Positions 20,349 to 31,229 of a stretch of DNA of 64,000 nt are shown here, in pieces. Position 1 is the stretch's first letter. Each line of letters starts with the position of its first letter. The DNA comes from Bremia lactucae (taxonomy: Eukaryota > Oomycota > Peronosporomycetes > Peronosporales > Peronosporaceae), in contig NW_027152055.1 in the NCBI RefSeq assembly GCF_004359215.1, forward strand, positions 252,775 to 316,774, given 5' to 3'. Made by a program: the position numbers and the translations under genes. The notes under the pieces are model-generated. The model searched no databases, had not been told where the DNA came from, and saw nothing but the letters and a program-made list of their open reading frames with translations.

Positions 20349-21883
20349 TCAATTACCCCCATCATTAAGGAGACCGATGGTGACGCCGACTGTGAGTCGA
20401 GCGTCGTTCGGGTGAGGGAGACGGAGAAGGCGAAAACTCTTAGCCGATCGGCTTCTCCCACCACGAACAGGACTCGGAGGGCGAGGGACATCACGCAAGT
20501 AAAGCGGATTCCTTAGCATGATCAGCTCAAAAAGGCCCAAGCGAGTCTTCAGGTGTTCATAACCCTGACGAGCCTTTGCTCGGACATCACAAAGATCCGA
20601 GGTCAGTTTCGAGACTTGACCCTCGAGATCCGCAATACGGCGTTCAGCAGCGCTAGACGCGTGTGACTGAAGGGACGGAGGTAAGGCACTTGCGAGTAGG
20701 TGGGCGAGATCGCCACTCCTATCGGGCGCCACCTGCACTGATAAATGCGGGTGGGAATCAACCCTTTTTTGCTGGAAAGTTGCTTGCTTACCGCTCCGTG
20801 AGGCAAAGGTATCAGATCCTCGTCCAATGGAAAGGTTACCCGAAGGGTTTCGACTCTTGGGAACCAATCGATACCCTACGTATTGATGTTTCCGGCTTGG
20901 TGGTTGCCTATGAAAAGGAGCACCAGCTGAGGCCTTTTCGCAAGTCTCAAATGGTCTAGCAGAAGCAGCGTTGTGAGAAGAAACAGGGGGTACCACCCAT
21001 GATTTCTTTCTCACGCAAGTGGGCAAAACTAATTCGTTGCGACCGCTGTTTCATCGCACCGGAATGCAGACGAATGCGCCGCGTGAATTCCGCCTCGTAC
21101 TGGTCGGGCGTTTTATTTGAACGCAACACGACCGGATCGGGAAAATATGCCCAAGCGATTTCCCTGAGCCCTCCATGATTGAAAGACGCCATAATAATTA
21201 TGTGCGTCAACAAGAGCGCGCTCTAGGAGCGACGCTCTTGGCCCGTTTAAACGAGGCCTTTCAGTTGGAGGGGGCATCTTTGGAATGCCACCCGTCACAT
21301 AGCCACGTTTTAAACGAATGGCTTGTGACACCGACTGAGCACGTTCACGTGTTGTCGGCGGAGCTTTAGGCTCCGAATCCTCTATGTCAGAACCAATATG
21401 GATTATGGTCTGAGCATAAAGCGTTGTGGTTATACCCAACGGAGAAGCGGCTGCGCCTTTATGGGCAGCGCTCTCATTACCTGTCGCTGCGCTTTCCAGC
21501 GCAGACGACGAGACAGCATTCGTAAATGCTGCTGTCTCCATGTTGTGAGCCATGAGAGAAGTTTGGATGGGCAATCATGCGCCATCATCCTTCCTCATGA
21601 GCGCGTTGTCCGCATCACTACTATGAGGTGACGGCAACAATGTCGACTCATTGAATCGACAATGAGTGACGGATTAACATCCTCACTATTAAAGTGGGGT
21701 GGATCCTTTAGCCCCGTTGACGCGACAGCAGCAGGCTGTCGGCGTTTCGACTAAGGCATTGGACGCAGCCGGCGAATTAACGCGGCGGGTGCGCTTAGTG
21801 CGAGGTAAGGTGGGCGTCTTCGCAGACGACCCATCAACGTGGCCCCTTTTCGGTGGCATCTTTGGCGCCGTGTATATGAACAC
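20349..21883 (-). pseudogene. Opposite-strand ORF of element D (broken)
   Basis: The ATG at 21,883 (or 21,859) lies 107-131 bp inside the LTR. The first piece (to 21,689) reads M-P-P-K-R-G and is basic. Pieces 21,574-21,113, 21,213-20,956 and 21,026-20,349 continue in different frames. The last, 225 codons, contains a coiled coil (E-R-R-I-A-D-L-E-G-Q-V-S-K-L) and then a basic tail. It lies opposite the chromodomain and integrase end. Comparison with the fragment at 23,519-23,911 shows the breaks to be single-base losses. The function is unknown. Confidence 0.6.
20663..20959 (+). pseudogene. Element D chromodomain
   Basis: The frame holds R-Y-Q-I-L-V-Q-W-K-G-Y-P-K-G-F-D-S-W-E-P followed by a C-terminal helix. 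The fold-defining Tyr, Trp-Lys-Gly-Tyr and Trp-Glu-Pro positions are kept. The stop is at 20,957-20,959. In chromoviruses the domain guides integration to heterochromatin. The opposite strand of this stretch is also open (see the opposite-strand ORF). Confidence 0.85.
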
Positions 21884-21990
21884 AGGTCGCCAGAGTGATT
21901 GAGTGAACTAGCGGTGCGTTAAGCTGCTCGCATTTCCTCGCTCCTCTTTGATGAATTTGAAATGTAAATTCGTTTTTTAAGGGGTGGTGG

Positions 21991-22522
21991 TGTAACGGTC
22001 TAAAGTTGCCCTAATGTTACACAGTCCCCGTTAAGTACATTTGGTGTACTTAAGGGGATGGTCATTTACTTAAATAAAGTAATTAAACCCATTACTCGGG
22101 TGTGGTTCACATTTGTGACCAACCCTTGTGTATGTGATGCACATAGGTGCATTCACATTAGGAGGGATGACGGCTAGCGTCATCCGTTGCGCGAGGTATC
22201 TATAAAGATACGCTCGCAATACATATTAAATGATATCTATAGAGATAACATTTTAATTGGTAAAAATAGGTATTTGTTTTTAATTTATTAAATATAAATC
22301 AGTCTGAAAATTACTACCTACTTGGTTAGTGCGCATGAGGAAACGGATTACCGCTCCCGTGACGACTCTTAATCACAGTACTTAGTGTGTTGGGTGAGGC
22401 CGCCAACGCGTCCACCACAACTACCTCACTGCACGCAAGAGAAGCAGGTTAAACCGCTTCCTCGCTGTGCTAGGGCAGGTGTCTAAGTAGAGCGTGGCCG
22501 CATTACGACGTGCCCGCCTACA
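21991..22522 (+). repeat. Family D LTR, 532 bp (3' LTR of element D)
   Basis: Starts TGTAACGGTC after the purine tract AAGGGGTGGTGG (21,979-21,990) and ends CCGCCTACA. The left about 350 bp are identical to the LTR at 24,641-25,172. The right part has many differences. Confidence 0.88.
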
Positions 22523-23515
22523 TAAGTGACTTGTTAAACTTACTTAGAGGAAGGCTTTAAATTCAAACATTCGCTTAATTCTATAAGGCTTACTTAATTC
22601 TATAGAACTAAGCGATTGTTTGAGCATAAAGTCTTCCTCTGACTTCAGGAACAAGGTAGCTTCGCTGTAAAGTGACTGACCATGTATAATAATTTCTAAA
22701 GATCAATTAACATTTGCTGATTGAACCATCTGACCTGTTTCTCGTCTTTCACGATCCAGCTGACAAAAATCGTTCAGAGAGCTGTACATCTCGTAATTCT
22801 GCATGAAGAGCGGATTACCTAATACGTTTTACGCTTTCCGGTTTTGCTGAAGCTAAAGTCAGCTCATAAAAAATTATAAGAAATATACTTTAATGATTTT
22901 AAGACAGCCGCGCATGATTTTTTTAGTTGAAAGCCGCCTCAAATGACCATGTGATATGAAGATTGTCCTGTCGGCCGCCTTCATCGAGCGAAAGCCTAAG
23001 CATCCAATCGCGACAGCGCATTTATAACCCCAAGCGAGCCTACTAGACTCGTCCATGTTCTCACCTTTGCGCCAAGGTGTGCATAATTATTAACAGCACG
23101 TATAAAATGTAGTGCGCACAGCGAGCATTAGAAAGTCGCTGACAGGGTGATAATTTACAAGGAAGGCCTCCCCGTGTAAGGCTGCAAAAAAACACCATAA
23201 CGACATATTTATAGCAAAATGGTGCATTACGCCCGTTGCTCAGAAGTTATAGACGGTCCAAAATTTGCCAAATGTTATGTGAAGAATATTTTTAGCTTTA
23301 TACTCTTCCAGAGTCCATTGTGCAGGGTAGGGACACAAAGGCATCAGCTGCATCATAAAGGCAGTTTACGCTGCTAAAAGGACGTGTGAATGTGCTGCCA
23401 ACCTTATCTCCTATATATTTATGATTCAAAATCCACAGAAGATTTTAAAATTAACAATACGTTGTGTGGCTTCCTAGGCTGCATTCCACTTGTCACTAAC
23501 GACTTGCGCCGCGCT
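22523..23515. other. Unassigned stretch with an alpha-like LTR scrap
   Basis: 22,560-22,680 resembles the 3' part of an alpha LTR (TTCTATAGAACTAAG; AAGTCTTCCTCTGACTTCAGG; AGGTAGCTTCGCTGTA). The rest, about 830 bp, is AT-rich with no domain on either strand. Confidence 0.5.
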
Positions 23516-23518
23516 TGA

Positions 23519-23911
23519 GTGCCGCTAAATTTAATTTTAGATTCGTCAAAAAGGCACAAATTTGAGTGTGGGGAAAGCTCNAATGCCTTAGTCGGAACGC
23601 AGACAGCCACTGCGGCTGTCGCGTTAACAGGGCTAAAGGATCCATCCCACTTTAACAGTGAGGATGTTGATCCGTCGCTCATTGTCGACTACAATGAGTC
23701 GACACCGTTGCCGTCACCTCATAGTAGTGATGCGGACAACGAGCTCATGAGGAAGGATGATGGCGCATTATTGCCCATCCAAACTTCTCTCATGGCTCAC
23801 AACATGGAGACAGCAGCATTTACGAATGCTGTCTCGTCGTCTGCGCTAGAAAGCACAGCGACCGGTAATGAGAGCGCTGCTTATAAAGGCGCAGCCGCTT
23901 CTCCGTTGAAT
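23519..23911 (+). pseudogene. Fragment of the family D opposite-strand ORF (plus orientation)
   Basis: An open frame carries, from residue 41, D-P-S-H-F-N-S-E-D-V-D-P-S-L-I-V-D-Y then acidic Ser-rich sequence. It is the least damaged N-terminal part of this protein in the window. It holds a single ambiguous base, N, at 23,581. At about 23,911 it meets an inverted copy of itself. Confidence 0.65.
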
Positions 23912-24352
23912 AAGATGGAGGGGGCATCTTTGGTATGCCACCCGTCACATAGCCACGTTCTAAACGACTGGCTTGTGACACCGACTGAGCACGTTCACGT
24001 GTCGTCGGCGGAGCTTTAGGCTCCGAATCCTCTATGTCAGAACCATTATGGATTATGGTCTGAGCATAAGGCGTTGTGGTTATACCCAACGGAGAAGCGG
24101 CTGCGCCTTTATGGGCAGCGCTCTCATTACCTGTCGCTGCGCTTTCCAGCGCAGACGACGAGACAGCATTCGTAAATGCTGCTGTCTCCATGTTGTGAGC
24201 CATGAGAGAAGTTTGGATGGGCAATCATGCGCCATCATCCTTCCTCATGAGCGCGTTGTCCGCATCACTACTATGAGGTGACGGCAACAATGTCGACTCA
24301 TTGAATCGACAATGAGTGACGGATTAACATCCTCACTATTAAAGTGGGGTGG
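23638..24352. repeat. Imperfect inverted repeat, about 270-bp arms and 170-bp loop
   Basis: The arm 23,638-23,909 pairs with 24,080-24,352, for example GGATCCATCCCACTTTAA against TTAAAGTGGGGTGGATCC, and CATGGAGACAGCAGCATT against its complement near 24,175. Few mismatches are seen. Such a structure could fold back or arise by template switching. Confidence 0.75.
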
Positions 24353-24533
24353 ATCCTTTAGCCCCGTTGACGCGACAGCAGCAGGCTGTCGGCGTTTCGA
24401 CTAAGGCATTGGACGCAGCCGGCGAATTAACGCGGCGGGTGCGCTTAGTGCGAGGTAAGGTGGGCGTCTTCGCAGACGACCCATCAACGTGGCCCCTTTT
24501 CGGTGGCATCTTTGGCGCCGTGTATATGAACAC
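23912..24533 (-). pseudogene. Second copy of the family D opposite-strand ORF N-terminus (minus orientation)
   Basis: Same sequence as 21,262-21,883 at an offset of 2,650 bp, with the ATG at 24,533. It is identical from about 24,070 rightwards and diverges slightly to the left. With 23,638-23,909 it forms a long inverted repeat. Confidence 0.65.
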
Positions 24534-24640
24534 AGGTCGCCAGAGTGATTGAGTGAACTAGCGGTGCGTTAAGCTGCTCGCATTTCCTCGCTCCTCTTTG
24601 ATGAATTTGAAATGTAAATTCGTTTTTTAAGGGGTGGTGG

Positions 24641-25172
24641 TGTAACGGTCTAAAGTTGCCCTAATGTTACACAGTCCCCGTTAAGTACATTTGGTGTACT
24701 TAAGGGGATGGTCATTTACTTAAATAAAGTAATTAAACCCATTACTCGGGTGTGGTTCACATTTGTGACCAACCCTTGTGTATGTGATGCACATAGGTGC
24801 ATTCACATTAGGAGGGATGACGGCTAGCGTCATCCGTTGCGCGAGGTATCTATAAAGATACGCTCGCAATACATATTAAATGATATCTATAGAGATAACA
24901 TTTTAATTGGTAAAAATAGGTATTTGTTTTTAATTTATTAAATATAAATCAGTCTGAAAATTACTACCTACTTGGTTAGTTTGCACGAGGAGCCGGATAA
25001 CCGCTCTTGTGACGACACTTTACTAGAGTACTTAGTGCATTGGGTGAGGTCGCTAAGGCGCTCACCACAACTACCTCATTGCACGAAAGAGAAGCTGATT
25101 AAATTACTTCTTAGCTGTGCTAGGGTGTGTGTTTAAGTAAAGCGTGGCCGCATTACGACCTACCCGCCTACA
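24641..25172 (+). repeat. Family D LTR, 532 bp (second copy)
   Basis: TGTAACGGTC to CCGCCTACA, preceded by the same purine tract. It is identical to 21,991-22,340 over its left part and then diverges. No primer site is recognisable downstream, so it acts as another 3' or solo LTR. Confidence 0.88.
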
Positions 25173-25189
25173 TTGGCTGTGCATAGTTG

Positions 25190-25735
25190 CATATTCTCAT
25201 TCGTTGACGCTGTCGGGACACATCGTGGTCTGCCAGATTATTATCAGTAGCAAAATAAAGTTTTCGCAGTACGAAAGGAAGTTGTTCATGCTAGTTGGCA
25301 TGTATTGCTTGAGCATGTGGTAAAGCACTCTTACTGCGCGAGGTTGCAGTATGAACAAAATGCGTCATACGGTCAGCCCAAGCATCCACAAAACATCTTT
25401 TAAAGAGAATCCATGTTTCTACAATGTATTTAAAACTACCCTTCGACATGCGATTCAAAAAGCTTTTATTGTTCATCAAAGGAGCTTTCATTATTTGCAT
25501 ACATGATTACCATCCATTCCTTATCATAAAGGCTGTCCCTTTTTCTTCTTTTGAAAAATATGCTTTGCATTTTCTTACGATATTTTTTTTGCAATATGAC
25601 ATGCACAAAAGAGAATGTGGGAAAGTGGGAGTGGTTCTTGAATTTCTAAAATTAGTGCCAGCTCGCAAGCAGTAACAAAAACATTTGGAGAAGCATTGTC
25701 CTTAAAGGTCGATCGTAAGAAGTTTGTTGCTGAAG
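25190..25735 (-). pseudogene. MULE-type (FAR1-like) transposase remnant
   Basis: On the minus strand, in broken frames, are C-H-I-A-K-K-I (about 25,600), a Lys-rich helix, then Y-I-V-E-T-W-I-L-F-K and A-W-A-D-R-M-T-H-F near 25,390, and T-A-T-S-R. This order fits the C-terminal half of Mutator-like transposases (W-H-I-x-K-N; T-W-L-x-x-K; A-W-x-D-x-x-x-H-F; T-S-R-V-E). The catalytic DDE residues lie outside it. No terminal inverted repeats are seen. Confidence 0.55.
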
Positions 25736-25770
25736 ATATGAGGATTGATTCTCGTTTGTCATGAAAACAA

Positions 25771-26400
25771 ATGGGACAGAAATGTTGTAAGGCCTCAGAG
25801 TGGGCTTACTCGGCACTTGTGGCGGACAGAAAGGCGTTCCCTACATGGGCGATCTTTAATACAAAGATTCGCGCCATGTACCAGCCGCCGAACAACGAAG
25901 TGCTGCTTCAGGCGCGCTTCTTTGGAGCGCGACAGGTGAAGCGATCTCTGCAAGAGTATGTGCAAGAGATGCGCTCGCTGTCGGCATCCATAACCGTAGG
26001 TCCGATTCCGGAGCACATTAAGGTGCCCACGTTTATGAACGGACTACGGCATGGCCCATCGCGACAGGCCCTTTTCAGAAAGGTGCCGTCGACGATGGAA
26101 AAGGCAATCCAAATTGCCTTAGTTGAGGAGCAATCCTACAACAGTGCCTCGGCGACAGCTTGGTATAAGTTGTCGGCCGAAAGGACAGATGCCACTTCCA
26201 TGGAGCAGATGTAGTCTGCTTTAAATGCGGTAAGAGCGGCCATATGATCGCTCGCTGCTATGCCAGGGTCCCTGCTAAAGCAAGGATGCCCAGCAAGAGG
26301 ACCCTCTTTCCAGAGAACGATGGCAAGAACCAGCGTGCGAGACGCAAGAGTTCTGCATCGATCACTGAGGGGTCGCGAAATGCAGGAGCGTAGTAGGGGC
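25771..26400 (+). pseudogene. D-type gag (element E)
   Basis: A capsid-like frame of 147 codons (A-F-P-T-W-A-I-F-N; L-Q-E-Y-V-Q-E-M-R-S-L; V-P-T-F-M-N-G-L) ends at 26,214. A one-base shift continues it as the zinc knuckle C-F-K-C-G-K-S-G-H-M-I-A-R-C (about 26,217-26,260). The N-terminus is missing; the D' copy at 57.7 kb shows what it should look like. It is very probably gag of family D, since RT of D type follows. Confidence 0.8.
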
Positions 26401-26414
26401 GGGATGCCCTACTG

Positions 26415-27010
26415 ATGCGGACTTTAAAGCTACCTTGTGTTCAGAGTTGTGGAACAATATGTAGCATAGTTCCTGAGAACTCGAAATTTCGGACCTCAAC
26501 CCTGCTGGTCTACAGCGCTCAAGTACGATGCTATGACCAGGTAATGACCCTCCTAGTGAATTCGGGTGGATCACAAAATTTTGTAAAACTCGCGGCTCTA
26601 AGAAAGAGACCGGCGATGTTTTAGTCGCTGCGCCCGGATAGCAAGCGAGAAGAGGCGACCATTGGTTTGCGAACGGCGCGCTCGTTATCTCTGAGGGAGT
26701 TCATGTAAAACTCACCTTCAGCTTCAGTGACATATTTCGCAAAGAGAAATTTATAGTGATAAGTGTGGAGAGTCCGTATTGCCTCATCCATCCTACGCAT
26801 GCCATGGTTGGAAAAACACCAACCATGGATAGACTGGCGTACACGCACAGTTGCGAGCTCTACGCAGGACACCGGGAAGGATGTGCTCCTGCGAGAGGCA
26901 TATGCAACTGATGTCTTGTCGAACACAGTTGAAGGTGCGTTGCTGGGATGTCAAACTTCACCAATTCCTACCCAGCTCGTGGAGACTGAGGTAGTGAAAT
27001 GGGCAATGAC
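26415..27010 (+). pseudogene. D-type retropepsin (element E), catalytic Asp changed
   Basis: The frame reads V-M-T-L-L-V-N-S-G-G-S-Q-N-F-V near 26,560. Related copies at 61.1 kb read L-L-V-D-S-G-G-S, so the catalytic Asp has become Asn here. A stop at 26,622 and frame changes follow; the last strand is near 26,770-26,810 (H-P-T-H-A-M for L-G-M-P-W-L). A Gln/Ser-rich tail extends to 27,010. Confidence 0.75.
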
Positions 27011-27539
27011 AAGTAGTCATGTGTCCTAGAGTCCTGCACAGAGCCGAGAGCCTGTGGCAGTAGACAGCGAGCTGGCATGAAGTCAGGCGTTCGCATGAAC
27101 CGGCACAGTGTCTAGAGCCTGGTGTGGTTGGAAGGGGTGCGTTAGCCAGGAGAGCAACGGCACCCGTTTTCCAGTCAAAGGTCGTGGTGACTCGAAGAAC
27201 AAGTACCTGACAGATTAGGACGATCAAAGACACGTGTAAACGGGTGACCTTTCGATCAGTTCTTAGTAAAGAGGACAAGCGTTTGAACGAGGTGTTTGAG
27301 GCCGTCAAAGACAAAATTGCGGAGGCCCCCTCAGTTGAGGTGCTCCGGCAAGTCTTTAAATCTGTCGAGGAGATATTAAAATTCTCGGAGATGTCGTGGG
27401 GTTCTTGCCGCATTTAAGAAAGAAAACTTCCACAAATTAGTCGCAGCAGTTCGGGAAGAGAACTTGGTGGACTTTTGCTCGTCGTTCCACAACGGACGAG
27501 AGCGTCCTACTAACGGGCTGAAGGAACGGTTCGCTGCTT
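27011..27539 (+). other. Protease-RT linker region of element E
   Basis: Lies between the protease and RT remnants and has the charged, low-complexity look of a linker (E-D-K-R-L-N-E-V-F-E-A-V-K-D-K near 27,280). Frames are broken and no domain is recognised. Confidence 0.5.
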
Positions 27540-28145
27540 AAGGCTGGGATGCCTAAGGAGACAGTCCGCTCTTTGAGGTTCTTTGGAAACATCGCGATGT
27601 GTTCCCAGGAGAAGTGTCGAGCCGCCTACCAGCAGATAGGGGCATCACGCACAAAAAATACCTCGAAACTGGCACTAAGTGTTGTGTGACCAGGCAATGA
27701 CCGTTGCCGAAAAATAAGTCATTATATCGATGAGTCCTTCAACAAACGATCCAAAGTGGGACACGTGCGTGAGAGCAAATCGCCTCATTACAGCCCCACC
27801 TTCTGTATGCGTAAAGCCACAGGTGGATGGCCCGTGGCTCATGCTTACAATAAGTTGAACACGGCGACCATACCGGCGCAAACGCCAATTCTGCGGAAGA
27901 TGTTCTGTTAAACTCAACGGGAAAGTCAACTATCTATTCCGCGTTAGATTTAAAGGATGTTTTCTATCAGGTACCCATGAGAGAGCCCGATGTAGCCAGA
28001 ACAGCTGTAAGCACGCCAGGCGGTATGCATAAGGAGAGGCTTGTGATGCCCCAAGGTTAAAAAACGCACCAGCGACATTCAACCGAATGGTGGCTCACTT
28101 GATGCGTCAGCACCGTGCCAACGCGCTTAATTATTTTGATCGCTA
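27540..28145 (+). pseudogene. D-type reverse transcriptase, 5' part (element E)
   Basis: Short frames spell the RT order: T-K-C-C-V-T-R-Q, G-T-R-E-x-I-A-S-L, N-K-L-N-T-A-T-I-P-A-Q-T-P-I, I-Y-S-A-L-D-L-K-D-V-F-Y-Q, A-V-S-T-P-G-G-M. It ends at N-Y-F-D-R near 28,140, at the catalytic loop. Heavily mutated. Confidence 0.75.
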
Positions 28146-28363
28146 AAGGGATTGTTGTCAAGTAGAATTAGTCACTCAAGGAGTCTTACTCAACGCCTGC
28201 ATTCAATCACTGCAATAAAGACCGAGAGGGTCCCCGATCTTTCAACGGAACAGCCACCTTCAGCCACACTGGGTCCTCCAGCACTCATATCCTGGCTTAG
28301 AACAGTCCAGAGATGTTGCATATAAAATATGGAGATAGACGATCTGTTCTATTTAAGGGATCC
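28146..28363. other. Unassigned spacer
   Basis: About 220 bp between a truncated RT and the MITE-like element. No ORF or repeat match is seen. Confidence 0.4.
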
Positions 28364-29349
28364 GGTATAGCCACATACCCCTTTTGGTATTACCACACCC
28401 CCTCCCCGTCTGTGTAAGTAAACGTCATAACATATTTTCACTGTATGGCACCATTTAAAAATCAACAGTTATTTCTTTAAAATCGTCTTTAGATCGTCCT
28501 TTCGGCCTTTGGAACATCATACCCCCTTAATTAAATAATGGAATCGCTATAGCCACACGCACCCTAATTATCGACATGAAAGTAATGTAATGGGTGTGAC
28601 TACACGTAGGCACATCAAGAATTGGGTTTGGTTTGGCGATGCTAAACCTATTGCTTTTAACAGGTGAGAAAAAGGCAAGAGCGCCCGTACTTGATTGGCA
28701 AGCCATAAAAAGAGCGAAAAGAAAAAGCAGCAAATCGAGCACGAGGGGGAAATTGAGCATGAAATAAGCGACAAGGGTAGGAGGAGCGCTCTCGTGCATG
28801 CATGCTAGTTAGTCTTTGGGATGTCAAACTATGCATATATTTTTTTACTTTACTTAATCCAACTTTGCGGATGTGCATGTTTGCCTTTAAAAAGCGAATC
28901 CTGGTGGTCTTTTTTGTACCCACCATGAGTCCAAGCAAGCCACAATTTCCTTATGTTTCAGGTTTTGCGGCTTTCGCTCGTAATTTCTTTGCTAAAAAGC
29001 ATCTTGCTATTAAACGAAGAAATTACACAAATATTAAAAGTCTTTTTACAGGCCTTTTGAGCTACTGAAGCTGGGAAGGCATGCATAAAGGTTCCTCAAA
29101 TATGATTTCTAGTTATCAACAAGTTGCTACCATTACACTACTCTCATGAATACAGAAATAGATGATTAAGGGGTGTGGCTATATCGGTTCCCACATGTGG
29201 GGGTGTACCAAAGTCTTAAAGGGATCTAATTACGACTTTAAGGAGAACTTGGTAATAATGCGATAGAGCGGAATAATTAAAACGATTTATGGTGTCAGTT
29301 TTGATCTATAATTTTACTTAACAGACGGGTGGGGGGGGTGGCAATCGGT
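28364..29349. mobile_element. MITE-like element with about 180-bp terminal inverted repeats
   Basis: The left arm, about 28,390-28,566, pairs with the right arm, about 29,163-29,347. Both contain C-rich ACCCCCTCCCCGTCTGT-like sequence, then TAAGTAAA, then at the inner edge TATAGCCACAC. TATAGCCACA also recurs outside the left arm (28,366). The 600-bp core has only short ORFs and no transposase motif. The exact ends and target duplication are not clear. Confidence 0.55.
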
Positions 29350-29715
29350 TACACGTGATAGACTTAGTAGTCCGTTTAACAGCCAACAGACGTTCCATTT
29401 AACATGGACATGTTCGATCAAGAAGGATGGAGCTTTTAGCCCACCAAGAAGGCTGTCACGCAAAGTGTGAAAGGTTTATTCATTTGAGTGACCTTGAATA
29501 GCGAACGGTCGGACGCATGAGCTCCGCCGTAGGGGGGGGGGGCAGCCGTTAGCGCCATGTTGCCCACTCTTCAAAGGTATGAGCAACGTGCAGGTATAGT
29601 GGACTTCGATGAGACCAAACAAAAGGTGACCTGGCTTCACCAGCAAAGCTCTCACCACGCAAAGGTGATAAGGTAACAGGGTGCTCGACATTTAGAACTG
29701 TTGGGACAGCAGAAT
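29350..29715. other. Unassigned stretch
   Basis: No recognised domain. It contains an 11-base G run near 29,533. The sequence preceding the B-type gag may be its leader, but no LTR or primer site is seen. Confidence 0.4.
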
Positions 29716-31205
29716 TAAAATGCTGCTAACGGCCGACGCTTCTGCGTCGACCCGAAACGTAAATATCGAAATCTCTAAGTTTAAGGCAGTTGAAGGCGAC
29801 CCACCTTCGTTAAATTAGACGACGCCATTGAAGCTCGCCGCATCGATGACGATGCGACGGAAGTGAAATCTGGTATGTCCAACTTAGCCGGACGTGTCAA
29901 AACTCTGTTGGGTCGTATGAGGTCTTTAAGACCCGGCTTAGGTAATCCTTTGAGCCACCACGTTCCGTAACAGGGCTCGAGAGCGCTTCTGGATTTGAAG
30001 CAGGGTAAACGTGCTCTACACGCTTATGCCCAACACTTACATGAAACCTTGTAAGTTGCACCTATTATCAAACAAATAGAGGTGACTGTGTTCATCAAGG
30101 GTCTTGCAGACTATCCTGTCAATTCTCACCTGTTCCGGCTTGAACTAGAGACGCTCGACCAACCGATCTATGTGGCGGAACAGGAGTTTCATTCTTCACC
30201 AGGCTTTTGTCCGCTCTGGAGCTTGTCGTCTCGGAGCATGAGAAACCTCGTTCTTCAAGTTAAAAACGATTTTGAAGCGCAATTCTTGTCAATAAAAACG
30301 GGACAATACACCCATGAGTGTAGTGCTCGACGCCCAGTGCCCAGAAACACTAAGCGAAACGATTCCTCCTGCTAGAACAGCGAAAGTCGCAAATCCGACG
30401 CAGTTACATAATCGCAACGGCAGTTCGGTCCGTAAAAAAAACGGTCGGGATCAGTAGGTGCGGAGCGCCCTACTGATCCAGCAACGTCAAAAGAATTTGC
30501 AGGCCTTTGACGAAAGTTGCTCATCACAGACAAACATTGTGTTTAACTGCCCGAGGCAATAGGATTAGCCTCGTCACCTTGGAAATTATAGTGGCGAATA
30601 AATTGCCACTACAGTCCCTATTCGATTGTGGGGCGTCGGACAATTTCATTCGAAGTCAATCGCTAGATCTTAGACTCACATACATTGCGCGCGACATACC
30701 TCTTACGAGATTTACAGTGCGCTTAGCAACAGGCGTATCTGTAACAGGAAAGAATACTTGGTATCCAATGCACGTTAAGGGGGTAAGCAGTACGACGATA
30801 AAATACCATCGTACTGAACAAATTTGATGTAATCCTTGGATCACCATGGCTCAGAAGTGCGAGCTATGCATATACTGGCAGCATTATTAAGCCGTTACGA
30901 CGCCTGCCTCTCGCTCATCATTAATCATATGATGAACGTCTTGGAGCATCCACAAGCGTGTGGATGTCCTACGAGTGAGTACGATGGCCTCGCTTATGGT
31001 TCGAAAATTTGCACGACTGCACAAGACCTCATGGTAACTAGTGGAGTTAGATCGGGACGGCTGGGTATAAGCGCATGCAGCGGCAAGTTCCGCCATTATG
31101 ACGTGGACATGGTCATTGACGACTTTGCTCATGCACAGGTAGCGTCGAAGTTCGATCACTCGAATAAGTTGAGTGGTACAAAACAAGGATAAATGCTTTA
31201 AAAGC
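29716..31205 (+). pseudogene. B-type gag and retropepsin remnant
   Basis: Gag scraps at 29,740-30,360 match element B gag (I-E-I-S-K-F-K-A-V-E-G-D; V-F-I-K-G-L-A-D-Y-P-V; H-L-F-R-L-E-L-E-T-L). A protease frame at 30,507-30,827 reads L-F-D-C-G-A-S-D-N-F-I-R-S-Q-S-L. A tail at 30,905-31,190 matches element B (V-L-E-H-P-Q-A-C-G-C; S-E-Y-D-G-L). It has many stops. It is in the opposite orientation to element B. Confidence 0.8.
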
Positions 31206-31229
31206 AATATCCAAGATCATTTTGAAACG

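Larger units (their letters stand above)
18160..22522 (+). mobile_element. Family D Ty3/Gypsy element (chromodomain type), 5' half missing
   Basis: Plus-strand RT, RNase H, integrase with a core deletion, and chromodomain, then a 3' LTR at 21,991-22,522. Gag and protease are absent; relatives of them lie at 25.8-27.0, 57.7-58.4, 61.0-61.6 and 63.4-64.0 kb. The protein differs strongly from alpha and B. An opposite-strand ORF lies between chromodomain and LTR. Confidence 0.88.

Noticed and set aside
28568..28774. Hydrophobic minus frames in the MITE-like core
   Set aside because: Low-complexity F/L/S-rich frames from A/G-rich DNA; no domain and no start context.
29530..29545. Long G runs here and at 29,331, 58,150 and 58,790
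   Set aside because: Considered as purine tracts or quadruplexes, but none lies beside an LTR edge; they look like mutable homopolymers or sequencing trouble spots.
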